Of a stretch of DNA of 64,000 bases, positions 36,181-48,822 are shown one piece after another. The position numbers and the translations under genes were made by a program. The number at the start of each line of letters is the position of its first letter. The first letter of the stretch is position 1. Origin of the DNA: Morella rubra (lineage: Eukaryota > Streptophyta > Magnoliopsida > Fagales > Myricaceae); assembly GCA_003952965.2 (NCBI GenBank), contig CM025852.1, positions 13,679,809 to 13,743,808 on the forward strand, written 5' to 3'. The notes below the pieces were generated by a model. That model did not search any database. It was not told where the DNA came from and saw only the letters and a list, made by a program, of their open reading frames with translations.

Positions 36181-37990
36181 TTGTTTGAAATATGAGTATT
36201 AGAGTATAGGGCCTATAGTATAAGTATTATTATATAGTTTTTTGCTTTTAAGGAAAATGCCCATAATATTAGATTAATAATTGTTAAATGTTAACTTGTT
36301 AGACTTTAGAATCTTAGATCACAGGATTAATGGGTAATTAGTAATTTGGATTTTGGGGTTGTATTGTATTTTGTTCTTTATTTACAATAAACAACTAATA
36401 GGCAATTATTTTTTGGAATTGGCTTTTTTTTTTTTTTTGACAATTGACATGGTGTTGTGCACATATTTCATTATTATTTTGTAATGTTACTCATATGATG
36501 ATGTTTTGGAAAATGGAAAGTAATTAATTAGGTTCAAGACTTCAAATTAGCTGTATTGTTATGCATTAGTTAAATTAGTTGAGTTTGTAGTGACCAATCT
36601 TTCATAGTTAGTCATTAAATATTATGGACGTACATAAAAAGATTATACAAAACTAATACTACCATAATCATATGATAGTAATTATGGTCGCACTCCATTA
36701 GTCTAAATTGGAAACAGAAACCAATATAAAACCTGCTTCTCTGAACGAGATCATCTGTTACTAGGATTAGCCGATTAGGTTTCATTAGGCAAGAAGTGTC
36801 CCCACGGGGTTTTGGACAAACACTAATCGTTACACCCTCCATAACAAATCGGGTGAACCTAACGCCGTCCGATTAACAATTGTTTTCGGAAACAACCGAA
36901 TAAGCCCCCACCCGTACGCTGTCATCCTGAAACGTATGTGGCTGCTGCACCAATAGGATGTGTACATGATGTCACATAAAATAAGCTTAATAAAATGTGC
37001 ATATAGTATATATATAGTCATCTAGGAAGCCCGCGACATCAGTCTTGATATCTAGAGCTTTGGCGAACGAATTTGTCAGAGTATATATAATTTTATATGT
37101 AATCCAAGTACTCATGTAAAATCTCCACATTTCCATGGGCCACACCCACTGCCCCACTTGCTTTTAGGAAAAATGTAAAATACACTACACCCTACCCTAC
37201 TCGATGTTGGGGAGCGTAAAAGGCACTGCCGCCCATCCCTAAATTATAGTTGAAACATTGGTCAGCTTATATGTTGCGAAAGAAATTTCCTTTTCTGATT
37301 GAAAGGAAACATACAGTGAAAAGACTACATATCTTGTCCGATTTGGTCTAGCAGTTAGATTGTCTGATTTTGAAAGTTGTTGGATATTAGATCTCATATA
37401 ATCAAATTAATTTGATCTGTGTGGTTTGAGGACTGATGGATCTACAATTTATCTATTAAGTAAGTCCATTTAGATAGTTCTGAATTAGATTTCTTTTAAT
37501 TATTAAAAAAACTTGAATATATATATATATAATAGAGTTTATATTTTTTAATAAAAAATAAAATAAAAATATAATGAAAGAATCAAAGGCAACTTATACC
37601 AAACAGCTGGATTTTTCTAAAATTATCATATTGCGTTTTTTAGGTTCCAGAAGCGAAAATAAAGAGCACAGTCAATTTCAGGAGTCGGGTTTATAGCTCA
37701 AGAAAAAATTTCGCTGTAAAAGCACAAAATGAGGAAAAGCATTTAAAAGTGCCGCAAATGCCTGCAAATTAATCGGTATGCAGTGGACGCGGGCGAGCAG
37801 CGCGTGGAGAGAGCAAGCGGTCGGCTTCGGCTCCTTTATGTTGACGGATGATTCTTTCCTCGTCTACTACTCCACCGTCCGTGACTCCGTGCCTTGCTTC
37901 CTTCGCATCAACACATATATTAAAAGTCCCGGTCGGATAGAACGCACAGAGACCGAAAGACGAAGAAACGAACACAGGAAATATACATGG
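36181..37990. other. Intergenic between hAT nest and RING gene
   Basis: AT-rich, with no gene recognised. At 37340-37370 ggtctagcagttagattgtc resembles a tRNA/SINE box A, but no box B was found in place. The last part should include the RING gene promoter. Confidence 0.5.
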
Positions 37991-38018
37991 AATTGTAAAA
38001 ATAAATGGAAAGTACGAT

Positions 38019-38025
38019 TATAAAG
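38019..38025 (+). promoter_or_regulatory. TATA box and CT-rich start region of the RING gene
   Basis: tataaag at 38019-38025 is followed by a (TC)n tract at 38032-38069. A TATA box about 30 bases before a CT repeat is a common plant promoter layout, which would place transcription start near 38050. The first exon would be noncoding and joined to the exon at 40495; the donor was not settled (candidates near 38187 and 38463). Confidence 0.45.
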
Positions 38026-38028
38026 TAA

Positions 38029-38031
<3 letters not shown>

Positions 38032-38069
<38 letters not shown>
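38032..38069. repeat. (TC)n microsatellite
   Basis: About 19 TC units, probably within the 5' UTR of the RING gene. Confidence 0.95.
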
Positions 38070-38072
<3 letters not shown>

Positions 38073-39464
38073 CCTCCCTCTCTCTACGTGTTGAAATTGC
38101 CAGGGAAGGTTCGGTTCCTGCTCTTGTTGGCAATATCTCTAACCTCAGAGGCGCGCTATCTGAAATCTGAAATCACAATTTCTCGAGGTCTGTTTTCCAA
38201 TCTGAATTCCTCTTTCGATTGCGGTGCTCGTTGTTTTTCGTTTCGACATCGAAGCATCCTTTACTGGATGGAGTTCTTTGCTTTTTGTGCGTCATTTGTG
38301 TGTGTTTTGCTTGGTTTTGTTCCTACAGTGTCCGTGTTTTTTATTTCAGCAATGCCTTTCGGCACCGAATTGTGGCGGATTGCAGCTCAGAGAGCGTTTG
38401 TAGCGTAGAAATAGCAGTGAATTGTACGCGGGTGTTTGTTCGTCGGAAATTAGGGTTCCCCGAGGTTGGTTTTTTTTAGCATAATTCGTCTCCTGTCGCT
38501 TATTTATTCGCGTTTTCCATTTTCGTTGTCCGAGTATACTGCGAAGCAGTTGTGCTTTCGCTCAATTTCGTTGCTCTTGTTTGTGTTTCTGTGATGCTAA
38601 GAAATGTCTTTTCGGAGCTAATTGTAGAGAATTGCAGGTTGTATATAGAAATGATAGCCAATTGGACCTAACAGTGTTGTAATTCAGAGATTTGGTTTTT
38701 GACAATGCTGTATGTTTGTTTATATGTAGACTGCGGCTTGGGGTAATTTCTAACTGCAGACAGTCTTAGGAAGAAGTATAGAGTGCTTGTGGACTGGTGT
38801 TGTATGTGTAAAAGTATTTAGAATCAGTAAATCCTCTTTTTCTTCATTTTCAGTTGCTAGAGAATTATGGTTAGTCAACGTTTCTCTCGTTGAACTGACA
38901 TGGCTTATACCTGAGAACGTGGTTGAGCTATTGGTTTGCTTAAATGAGAGGTTCAACAGGCACAGAACCTTGTATGATGTGTATGGTACTACCCTTCCAT
39001 GTGATGTTGTGTTTATGGAGAAAGTGGAATGCTCATGTCTGGAGATCTCTTTGTTGGGTTTAACCTGATGTTTTCTGACATCTATATACAACTGGGTAGC
39101 TGTACCCGGATGTTTAATATTGCGATCTTTGATCAACTTTGTAGATGTCGTGAATTTTAGAAGGTAGGCTTTACTTTCTCAGTGGCTTTTGGCGTTCCCT
39201 TGAATACGTACTAGGTTTTTTTTTTTTCCCTTTTAGACTTGCTTAGATAATTACTACTTTATCAGAAAAGGCAATCGGAAAGGTGTACACTGCATCTTTA
39301 TGTTTAATCTGTACGCTGCATTTTTATGTATCCCTTGCTTTCTTTTTGTTTTTAGTGTAATGTTTGCACTATTATACAGAAGCAAATTGAGCGAAAGTTG
39401 GATAAATTAGAAGTGTCAATGTTTTGTATTAGCATATTGAAATTGAACTTGGTCTGTTCTGTAA

Positions 39465-40422
39465 CACCCATTCCGGAAAGGGTTAGGAATGTCACCACAA
39501 GTACATAAGCAAAATAAAATAGTAGAATCTCAAGTTCAGGAAATATTGCAGAACTTAAAACTTAAACAATCTCAACTTAATGGTGGTTTAAAAGAACTTC
39601 GAAAATAAAACTTAGGGGTTATATCATCCCAAAAAGACACTTTGGTGCATGAATGCACTTATTCTATAGTACTCTAGATTTATTCCATCATCTAAGTCCA
39701 TGGTTGGTAGAGTCATTTCCCTCCAAATCTGGACATTTAAAACAAAAAACAAAAACAAAAATGAGCTGAATACTCAGCAATCAATACATCAAGTAGTAAA
39801 AATATAGTTGGGATTACATTCACATGCAAATAGTAAACAAAACTTGAAAACGGTTATCTTTAGCCTTTTAGTGGCCAACACACAATTATGCCTCTATCTC
39901 CTCACTTTTAAATTCAAACACAAAATTTTATCTCTATTCTTTCATTTTTAAATTCAAACATGAATTAGATCTTTATCCCTATCTTTTAAATTCAAACATA
40001 AGAGTAGATCTCTATATTAGCTTTTGAATTTAAACATAGGATTAGATCTCTTCTCTTAACTCTTTTTTTTTTCGAAAAGGGGGGAGGGGGCAACCAGCGT
40101 AGCAACCCTCCCTGGGCATAACCATAAGAGCACCCCCTGTTGCAAAATGTTCGGTTTGAGCTATAGCTACTGCCTAATAGACGAGCCCGTCACCATAGCA
40201 CCAGCAAAACCACCAGAGATTAGATCTCTATTCTTAACTTTTAAATTCAAAAGATTAGATCTCTTATCTTTTCCTTTTAAATTATACTTAGATCTAATCC
40301 TATATTTAAATTCAAATATACTCACTTAACATATTTTTAAGCTTCAAAATTAAAATTTAGAAATAACAAATAAAATAAAAAGTCATAAATACCCCTGCTA
40401 TTCGGGTTGGGTGTTACAGTTG
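39465..40422 (+). mobile_element. LTR-like copy, TGTAACACCC...GGGTGTTACA ends (fossil)
   Basis: It begins tgtaacacccattccgg and ends gggttgggtgttaca, complementary ends that many plant Gypsy-type LTRs carry. No internal gag or pol, so it looks like a solo LTR of about 0.96 kb lying in the leader intron of the RING gene. A clean 5-bp duplication was not found. A related partial copy lies at 28186-28515 (same strand), and the first 75 bases recur inverted at about 15670-15740. A short retroposed insert (40062-40217) sits inside it. Confidence 0.65.
40062..40217 (-). mobile_element. Short retroposon insert with poly(A) on the minus strand
   Basis: A 156-base segment unlike its surroundings begins with a T run (a poly(A) tail read on the minus strand). 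It is flanked by gattagatctcttctcttaa and gattagatctctattcttaa (duplications of about 22 bases, 20 matching). The related LTR copy at 28186-28515 lacks it. A long duplication plus poly(A) is what LINE-driven retroposition leaves. No tRNA-type promoter boxes were seen, so SINE versus 5'-truncated LINE is open. The LTR carries similar motifs nearby, so part of the duplication could be coincidental. Confidence 0.6.
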
Positions 40423-40497
40423 TTTTGGTCTGTTTGGATAATTTGTTCAAATTTTGAGGTTGTTGCTTTGGTTTCATCATTCATAAAACTGCAGGGA

Positions 40498-43400
40498 ATG
40501 GGTAATAAACTTGGGAGGAGGAGACAAGTGATAGATGAGAAGTACACCAGACCCCAGGGGCTGTATAATCATAAGGATGTAGATCATAAGAAGCTTCGGA
40601 AGCTAATACTTGAATCTAAGCTTGCTCCATGCTATCCTGGAGATGAAGAATGTGCTTGTGATCTTGAGGAGTGTCCAATTTGCTTTCTGGTAAGAAATTT
40701 GAAGTACACCTATTAAATCCTCTAGTTTCGCGCAACATTTATTGGATGGTTTTTAGATGTTTTGGGGAGCAAGGAAACAGAGAACTGACAATGTCACTAC
40801 TTATTCATCTAATTATTAAAAGTGATGCCTCTAAATTCCATCACAGGAAAATTTATTAATTGGCTTTTTGTTCTTTAATTCAGTGTTGTTTCAGTTTTTT
40901 ATGCACTGGAGTTTTATGTGTTAATTCCTAATAGCACTTGTTTTGCTCATTTAGTATTATCCAAGTCTCAACCGGTCAAGATGTTGCATGAAAAGCATCT
41001 GCACAGGTAATTATTCTTGAATTGATAATAATGCAGTTAGTGGTGTATGCAAGCAAGTTGACTTCTCTTCTCTGCTCCAGAGTGTTTTCTACAGATGAAA
41101 GTTCCCAACTCAACTCGTCCTACACAGTATCCTTCATCTTTAATGCTATGAGTTTCCTTTTTCAATCCTCTTCTATCTTCTATTGTTGTGCTTAACAATT
41201 TGGAGGTGTCCTTTTTGCAAAACTGCAAATTATGCCGTGGAGTATCGAGGTGTTAAAACGAAGGAAGAGAAGGGGATAGAGCAGATAGTAAGATTTGGTT
41301 GGGTCCATCTTTTGTTTGCTCGAGTCATTTTGCTCACAGAATGGTATTGAATGTCATTTGAATGATTTTAAATTATGCAGGAGGAGCAACGCGTTATAGA
41401 AGCGAAGATTAGGATGCGGCAGCAGGAACTTCAGGATGAAGAAGTGAGAATGCTGAAAAAGCAAGAAAGTGGAAATCTAGCACCCACTGAGGTTGAATAT
41501 AGTGCAGTAGCAGGTATCCTTTCACTTCTATTTACTCCAGGTATGTCAATGCTCAATATGCATATTCTTCATCTTTGTTATTTTCTTTTGCATCTGTGCA
41601 GCTCCGTCGTCTAGGACTCCTGTTGAGGTAGGGGAAATTGTTGCTTCTGTCGACTCACCTCCTTCCCCGATGCTTAGACCACCTCCACCACCGCTCCCAC
41701 CTCCTAGGAACCGGTATGGGGTGTTCTTGATTGGAATAATCTTATTTTCTGTTTTTGTACGCCATTCTTCAAATTAAAAAAGTAGATTAAAACATATATG
41801 ATAGTGGAAAACCACCGCTCGCTTCATATCATTTTGAAGAAAAACCCCAAAAAGAGAAGAAAATGCGCTTGCTTTCTTGTTTACACCCCATCATTTTGAT
41901 CTCATTCCCGTCCTTATCCATCTTTGTTGTTATTTAAATTAGTACATGAGTATTATAGCCAGATAACTCTCTTAGTTTCCCAATGTCTGTCTCTTAAGTC
42001 TTCCCTTTGAAACTCTCAATACACCCTCCCCCACCCCCCCTCCTCTTCTAGTGATGCTTCGTAAAACAACTCTACTGCATTCAGGCTCAACTTCATATCC
42101 TTTCTGTTTTTTAATGTTTAGCCTATATTTATTATCGGCATTGTGGAAGGCCGTGATGCAGATATTACAAAATGATTTTGCTGCGAAGCTTATAAGTTAG
42201 AAGAAGAATGAATCGGTACCGATTTCTGTTTTTGTCTCCCATTGGCCAATACATTCTTTTCAGTGAATGATTTATATTTAAAACAAGGAGCTGCATCCAT
42301 CTCCCAATTTTTCGTGTATTTTTTCTTGTCAGATCTGTGTACTGACCTATTTTTGGAGGAGAATGTAAAACTCTAAATCACTTTTCTATGCTATACCATA
42401 GGCAAGCCTTCACTACCCAGTGTCCCTACCCTCATATCGGTCTATCATATGAATATCCCTTTTAGCTTTGATAATTAAAATACGGGTACAAATTCAATGC
42501 TATACATGATTAGTGTTAAGAGTGATGTTTAGGTATTGCAGTGCTCTTGAATACATCATTTGAGTGAGGGAAGAGGTCATGGACAATAGAAGTATTAAGA
42601 TAGACTGAATGGGGTAAAAGGAAAGTTATCTTATTTTCTTTGATCGAATAATACGGAAGTATGCTAGAGTGGATGTATATCTGACCCCAGGAATATCACT
42701 TTTTTGTCATATATGTTGTAATCTGTTATGATGTCGGAACAGCAACTTGATTGACGCTTAGGACAATCTAAGGTAAGGATTTTAGTGGTAAAAATGCAGA
42801 AAAATTGATCCAATGATAACCCTTCATAAATTTAATAGGGATTAAGGGTTTCAGTTGGGGTGAGGAAAGAGATCTGGTTTGAAGGCAAAAGCAAAGGGAA
42901 GAACTCAAGTTCTAGGTTTTCATTCAAGGCTATGAATACCCAATAATACTATTTTGGCATGTAGTGGGTATCTGGAATCTATTTGATGATGTGCTTTGGG
43001 GTTCTTTAAGATCAGATATGGTGTTGGCTGTAATTTGATACAAAATTGCTGACCAATGGCAAAGAAAATAGGAAAAATAAATAAGTATCACTCTTCAGAT
43101 AAAGGTTGCATCTTATAACCCTCAAAAGCATAAATGCTCAAGAATTGCATAAACTTAGGTGGTGATTGGTCAGGAAAATTTTTCAACTTTTTAAGAAATT
43201 TTTTCAAAAAGACAGATTTGTTAGAACCAAACATTAAAATCTTAAAATTTTCATACAAATTCCAAGACTTTTTCACACAACTTCAATATTTTTTCATAAA
43301 TAAAAAAGTACATCAAATCTTCTCTCTCCTTACTTTTTAACAAAATCCAATAAAAATTATTTTACAATCAAACATTCTTAAAATTTTTCACCAACTTTTT

Positions 43401-46400
43401 AGAAACCCCCATAAAAATCAAACTCTCAAAATTTTCTCCTATGAACTCAAAATTCTTAAAATTTTTGCTTCCCAAACATCACCTTATTCTGTAATCAAGA
43501 AAGTGTTGCACCAGGAGAGCTTAACATGGCGGGCATCTTTTCAGCTTTGTTCACTTTCTATGTACACTATGTTCCTATATAATAATAGTCTTATTTTTTT
43601 GCAAGCTTCTTATGTTTTTAACTTTAACTTCATTGAGAAATCTAGTCGATGCCGTGTTTGGTATTCAAGTGTTTGTACTAATTGCCCCCAATCTAGATAT
43701 TAATCATTTGTTGCAATCCTTGGGCTACTTAGCTGGTACTCTAGGCACTTCCATAGGCTGATTGGTATCTGGTTCAGTAGCTTCTATTTATGCAATAGAA
43801 TCTTCAACCTCCCCTTTGCCCTCCTCCAGGGTCTTCTTGTTGCCAAGAAATTCAGAAGCTTCCTTCTCACACAAAGCTTCTGTCTTTAGTTTTCTAGAAA
43901 GCTCTATCGACTACTCCATGAACTATTGGGCCATTAAACTAGATGTTTTACCTCTTATGCTGGATCTTCTTACTTATTGGGCTTTCTTGCATGTTGTTTT
44001 GGCTCACTTGTTCCAAATCTACTCTCCTTTTTTGGTCTTTTTGCTTTCTGTTTAAGCTTCTCTGCTTGCTGCTCACGTTGCTCAGGCCTTCTTGTACGCC
44101 GATTTGGTAATGCAAAATTATTTGTAGGATTGAAAAGTGAATATCTTTCATTAATGGATGAAGGTCTCAAATTGAATAGCCTTTAATTGGCTGCTTAAGA
44201 TAAGAAATGAGACATCTCTCTTTTAATTCCATGTATTAGTCCACTTCTGAATCAAGCAGTAGTTATGTGTTTAGTTTCAGTTATTTGACAGTTAACAAAA
44301 TAGTTCCTTATATTTTAATGCATAATCAATCACATATAAATTACCTGGTTAAGGAGTATACAGTTGATCCAAAGGATTGTGCTGACTGATCTAATAAAAG
44401 AATCTGGTCTACGATAAGTATTCCATCCATTTCTCAAGACTATCCACTTGGGTAGAATCTACCACAAAAGAGAAGCATAATTTGGAATCCTGCACTTTCT
44501 GGCTAGAATTTTGTGTTAGGGTTTTGGTGACGAAAAGCTAGACAATTTTAGGAACTAAGGGTTCCAATTTTTGTAAGGAAAGGGATCTGTTTTAAAGGAA
44601 AAACAAAAGGAAAACTAAAGTTCTAGGTTGCTGTTCTAGCCTATGAACAGTAGCCCGAGAATGAATATTTAGGTGCGTAGGAATTATTTGGGTGAAATTG
44701 TTACAAAAAGATGAAATCCAAATTGATGAAGAAAGAAGAGACATTCCTAGACATTACACCTAGCTTTCCTAAGCACCACAACAAGTATCAAATCTTGGAG
44801 AAGGGTCTCATCCGCACCTCAGAAGCATGAGTGCTATTATGGTATCATAGAAAACCAAACCTGACCCTAATAAAACATTACACTTTGTGGGTGTGGACTG
44901 CAAAGCTTAAACTAAATAAGTAATAAATCCGAAACATAAAATCTTAAATACATGGTATAATGCAAAATAAGACCAAATAGACAAAAAATCAATTCATGTC
45001 CAGGAATATTGAAATTACGGGAATATTCTTGACTTCTAAAATTAAATAGGCTTAACTCCAAGAAAGCTGGCTCCTTTACACGCATCAGTTTAATTCTGTA
45101 AAGAGCATTGTTTTGTGGAATGATTGTGCTTTTGTATACTAGTTGGCACTTCCAGCACACTAGTCTGTGGGTGCGTGAATGTGTTTGCATGCATGGTTTG
45201 TTTGGGTGCTACAATGTTTTAGCTTTTCTTTTTGAACACGGACAGATGGATTTTCAGCATGATTATATGACCTTTTGCTCGTATATTTCCAAACTTCTAC
45301 ATCTGCGCTCAGTATAACTGATGTTTAGATGTCATGAGTTGGAGCTCATATTCATGTTCTTTGATATTGGAGGTAATTTTCATGGCACCTTTGTAATTTA
45401 CATTCCAAACATTGGCATTGCAGGGATGATGATTTTGACCTGGATCTTGAGGACATAATGGTCATGGAAGCAATTTGGCTTTCCATTCAGGTAGATTAAT
45501 TAATCTGCGATTTATCTTTGACAAAATTTTACTTTTTAATAAATAAGAAATTTGATGGAAAAGATAATTCTTTAAGGAGTAGAATTGGAAAACCAGAAAG
45601 TCAGGGAAACCAGGGAAATGAAGGAAGAAGATGGACATTGCCTAAAGCAGTCATCCAGTCAAAATTTAATCTCAAAACTGTTCCAATAAGCTCTCTTCAG
45701 AGATGGAATTCTCATTTCCTATAACTAGTCTACAAATTGAAATGCTATAAAGCATTTTCACTTTGAACTACCCGAGTTTTTGCTTATTAACCTTCCATAG
45801 GACCAAATAACTACTGCAATTACTGATTGGCTAGGAGAACTGATGGTTGAATGTGATACCCTGTAGATATTCATATTCAAGAAACATTTATGATTTTGAG
45901 CTATGTGATCCTTATGGATGAATGTGTTGATATTACTCGTACTCGTATAGGTTGCGATAATGAGCTATCACCTGTTTATTTAGTGAAGTGCATTAGCTCA
46001 GAATGTTCTATGCAGAACCAGTATGGGCTTATGCAATTTTGCATTACATGGGGAGCAGTTCTTATTGTTGCTTTGGTAAATTGTTGAGCTTACGGGTCAA
46101 GCATAAGGCTTTGGACTTATTCTATGATTAAGGAATTTAGGGTCTTCTATGAAGGAGAAATACACAGCTAGATAGATGAAAGCCATTTATGAGGTGTTTG
46201 TACCCGAAGCTGTTGGTTTTATTCAAAGACTATCCTCCTGCAAAGGATACAAGGTTTTGGTGGGACATTCATCTACATGAGCTAAAGATGTTGCTTAAGT
46301 TATACCGCTTGAAGGTTTTGATCTTGTTACATATGCTAGATTCAATTTTTGAATGATCTTTGGCATGGATATACCTCTCTTTATATGGCGTTCCCCATCT

Positions 46401-48789
46401 TGTGTTGCATGTGAGGACACATGAGTGTTTGAAGTTGTACGTGTCGATAGATAGTTTTGCATGGTCTTCTTTTTAAGGTGGAACTAAGTTTGGTAGTCTA
46501 GTTTCTGAAATTATTTGGAATCTTTCCTTACTAACATTCATTTTGATAGATTGATGTGTTTGATATTGGTGATTATTTGTGGAAATCCTCTGAAGTACCT
46601 TGTGGCCATTGTTCTCTAATGGATGGTGCAAGCACCAATGATAAATAACTGTAAAAGGTGACATATGTACTACGTGAACTGGACAACACATGCCTCTCAC
46701 CACCACAAACCACCCCCCCCCCGAACTCCGGTGACTCTTTTGTTAGTCATCTTGATCTAGAGTGGGGAATCTCAAATTTGACAGGTGACTACTCATTGCA
46801 GACAGTACCAAATTTAGGCAATATGAATACTGTTGTAAATAATTTGTCTATTTTGACCTTTTTCTGTGGCACCACCATCCAGTTGTTGCATTATTTTCTT
46901 TGTTTAATAATTGGCTGGATGAGAGCAGATAATAAAAGCTGGATTTGAATAGGTTAAATAAAGGATATTCCTGACTCAGAAATGATTCAAAACCGAAAGT
47001 TTGCAATGTTTTTCAAGGGAAGAGATTGTTTGAACATATATAATTATAAGGATCCAAAACTCAAAGTTTAGAATTCAAGAATTTTTTGCGAGTTAAAATT
47101 TGAAGGAGTTGATGTTGCAAACCGAGGTCCTTTGTCACTTCCTAGTGGCCCAATTACAAGACTTAAAGCCAAACGTTTCAAGGAAGCGCTCAATGGACTA
47201 ATCCGAGAGAGATAGTTCTTGTTTGTCATACACAACGGGTCGAGGTTTCCATTCGAATCTGTCCTAGAACGATCTTGGGTTCCCTATTATTGTTGGGTCT
47301 CGTTATTCTTGACGAGATTCACATCAGTTGAATCTTTCTTCCACACTAGTTTCTGCATGTGAGCCATGCATATATTTCATGTTTTTTCTTTCTACTCTTT
47401 GTTGTCTAATTTGCCTTCGAGCTTTTAAAATTATTTAGACTATGGTGTTTATGTTTTATTTTCTTCAAGTCTTGTGGATTCTTTCCTGTAATCTTCTTAT
47501 CAACCAGAATTATGAGATGTGTTAAGTGCCCCATTGGTGAGGTTGGAATGTTAAGGAGTTGCTTGGCTACCAAGTCTCACGTGGATGTTTTCTAGGTGGA
47601 GCTGCGTTTTATAAGCAATTCCAGGGTATTTCATTGTAACTCTTAACTAATCTTTTAGGTGTCGAACATATGAAACTATAGGTATTCCCTAGATCCTGAC
47701 AAAACAATATAAGAGCAGATTTAGTAACAATTTAACATTGGGGCACTATGCAGCCCGGACTGAGGAGGATGCAAATGATTTGAGTTGGGGAGATTGTGAT
47801 AGCTCCAATTTATGTGAGGTCCCATCTTGGATGAATGAAGCGTTAAGCTGTATGGGTGCCAAATCCCACACGGAATATTTCCTTGATGAATCTGGGTCTT
47901 ATAAGCTATTACATGATATTCCAATTGTAGCTTTGACTGTTTCTTTTGGGGTGAGACCTTGTATGTGTCCAGTGGTATGTTTGGCCTACAAAGATGAAGA
48001 TTTTGACTGAATACTAGCTGCTTTTTGCTTTTAGTTTTTGAATAGAGTTGAATAGAAACTAGTATTTCTTTCGTCATAGGACGAAGCCATTGTACCACTT
48101 TCGAATTGATATTTCTATCTAATTTCAGGTTGGTCTTTCAATGTCTCTAGTTTTTTTTCTGTTCTGCTCCTGCTGATCCACGATTCTTTTGAACTGTACT
48201 AAAATTATTTTCACAGGAGAATAGTAAACAGAGAAATACAGTTTATGGCGATGTTCATTCTGAGCAATATAACATCGATCGCTATGTCACACCTGCCATG
48301 GGTCCACCAGCTGGATCATCATCTTCTCCCTCAGGGGGTCTTGCTTGTGCCATAGCTGCCCTTGCTGAGCGTCAGCAAATAGGTGGAGAATCTTCTGTTG
48401 ATCCTGAGAGAAACATGTCAGTGGGCAATATGCTTCCACAAGCTGGGAGATTTTACCACAGTTTGGACAGAGATATGGAGAATTACCCACCTGCAGAGAG
48501 TGCTACTGAAGCGTCAACTGATGGGAGGATGACATTGGCGAGGGATGATGGAGAATGTTACGGGGACCGTGGATCAGATGTTGCTGTAGCAGGCACCAGC
48601 TATGCAAGCTCTGATGCAACAGAAGATGCTTCTGCACTGCCACTGCCAGATGAAATTGAGGATGGCCCTCAAAATATCAGTGAACCCATTGTTCCTGAGA
48701 GTTTTGAGGAACAGATGATGCTGGCTATGGCAGTGTCATTGGCTCAAGCTCAAGCTGTGGCTAGTGGAACTGGAGTTTCCTGGCTGTAG
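40498..48789 (+). CDS. RING protein, Sip5/GW2/DA2-like (putative E3 ubiquitin ligase)
   Basis: Coding exons 40498-40689 (exon from 40495), 40955-41006, 41081-41126, 41206-41287, 41381-41513, 41602-41713, 45424-45490, 48217-48789. All borders are GT-AG and phases agree, giving 418 aa. It starts [20 protein letters not shown], the hallmark N-terminus of plant GW2/DA2-type proteins. The RING region is [18 protein letters not shown] (C59, C62, C74/C75), SICTECFLQMK (C80, C83) and [16 protein letters not shown] (C98, C101). A charged coiled-coil-like stretch [20 protein letters not shown] follows (about 125-145), then a Pro-rich piece (about 180-205), [15 protein letters not shown] (about 214-228), a Ser-rich [18 protein letters not shown] block and a UIM-like tail [20 protein letters not shown]. 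It would pass ubiquitin from an E2 to substrates; GW2/DA2 relatives limit seed and organ size, but this copy may belong to a sister clade. Introns 6 and 7 of the coding region (3.7 and 2.7 kb) are repeat-filled. Confidence 0.92.
43158..43483. mobile_element. Tourist-like MITE with TTA duplication (326 bp)
   Basis: The left end is ggtggtgattggtcagg and the reverse complement of the right end is ggtgatgtttgggaagc. It is flanked by TTA at 43155-43157 and 43484-43486, the 3-bp target of PIF/Harbinger elements. The interior is AT-rich and noncoding with many aaaattttc motifs, shared with similar elements at 56350-56560, 59712-60045 and 63627-63809. Confidence 0.8.
43700..44170 (-). pseudogene. Decayed coding-like stretch, unidentified
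   Basis: Read on the minus strand, a polar stretch [20 protein letters not shown] then [19 protein letters not shown] is followed, in another frame, by [20 protein letters not shown] and [13 protein letters not shown]. The Lys/Glu-rich composition continued across frames suggests a decayed processed gene or retroposed fragment. I do not recognise the family. Confidence 0.35.
45491..48216 (+). other. 2.7-kb last intron of the RING gene
   Basis: Lies between SIQ (residue 228) and the last exon. It holds a Gypsy-type fragment (about 47100-47230) and a 90-codon open frame (47738-48010) of unknown origin beginning [18 protein letters not shown]. The latter has no start context or splice fit to the RING reading frame and is probably part of the decayed insert. 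Confidence 0.6.
47100..47380 (+). mobile_element. Ty3/Gypsy fragment (fossil)
   Basis: A short translated block, [20 protein letters not shown], is characteristic of the end of the coding region of plant Gypsy retrotransposons (the usual LPxGPITRSxAK signature). Only this small piece is recognisable. It is a broken, truncated remnant in the intron; its ends are not determinable by eye. Confidence 0.6.
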
Positions 48790-48822
48790 TTTTACATGTA
48801 CCTACTAGTGATAGTCGTGCTC

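Larger units (their letters stand above)
41714..45423 (+). other. 3.7-kb intron of the RING gene
   Basis: Lies between the Pro-rich segment and the [11 protein letters not shown] exon. It contains a Tourist-like MITE (43158-43483), a diverged duplicated noncoding repeat (about 42840-42960 and 44545-44660), and a decayed minus-strand coding-like stretch (43700-44170). Confidence 0.7.

Noticed and set aside
37336-37440. tRNA-like box A (ggtctagcagttagattg), possible SINE
   Set aside because: No box B at the expected distance and no tail or duplication seen.
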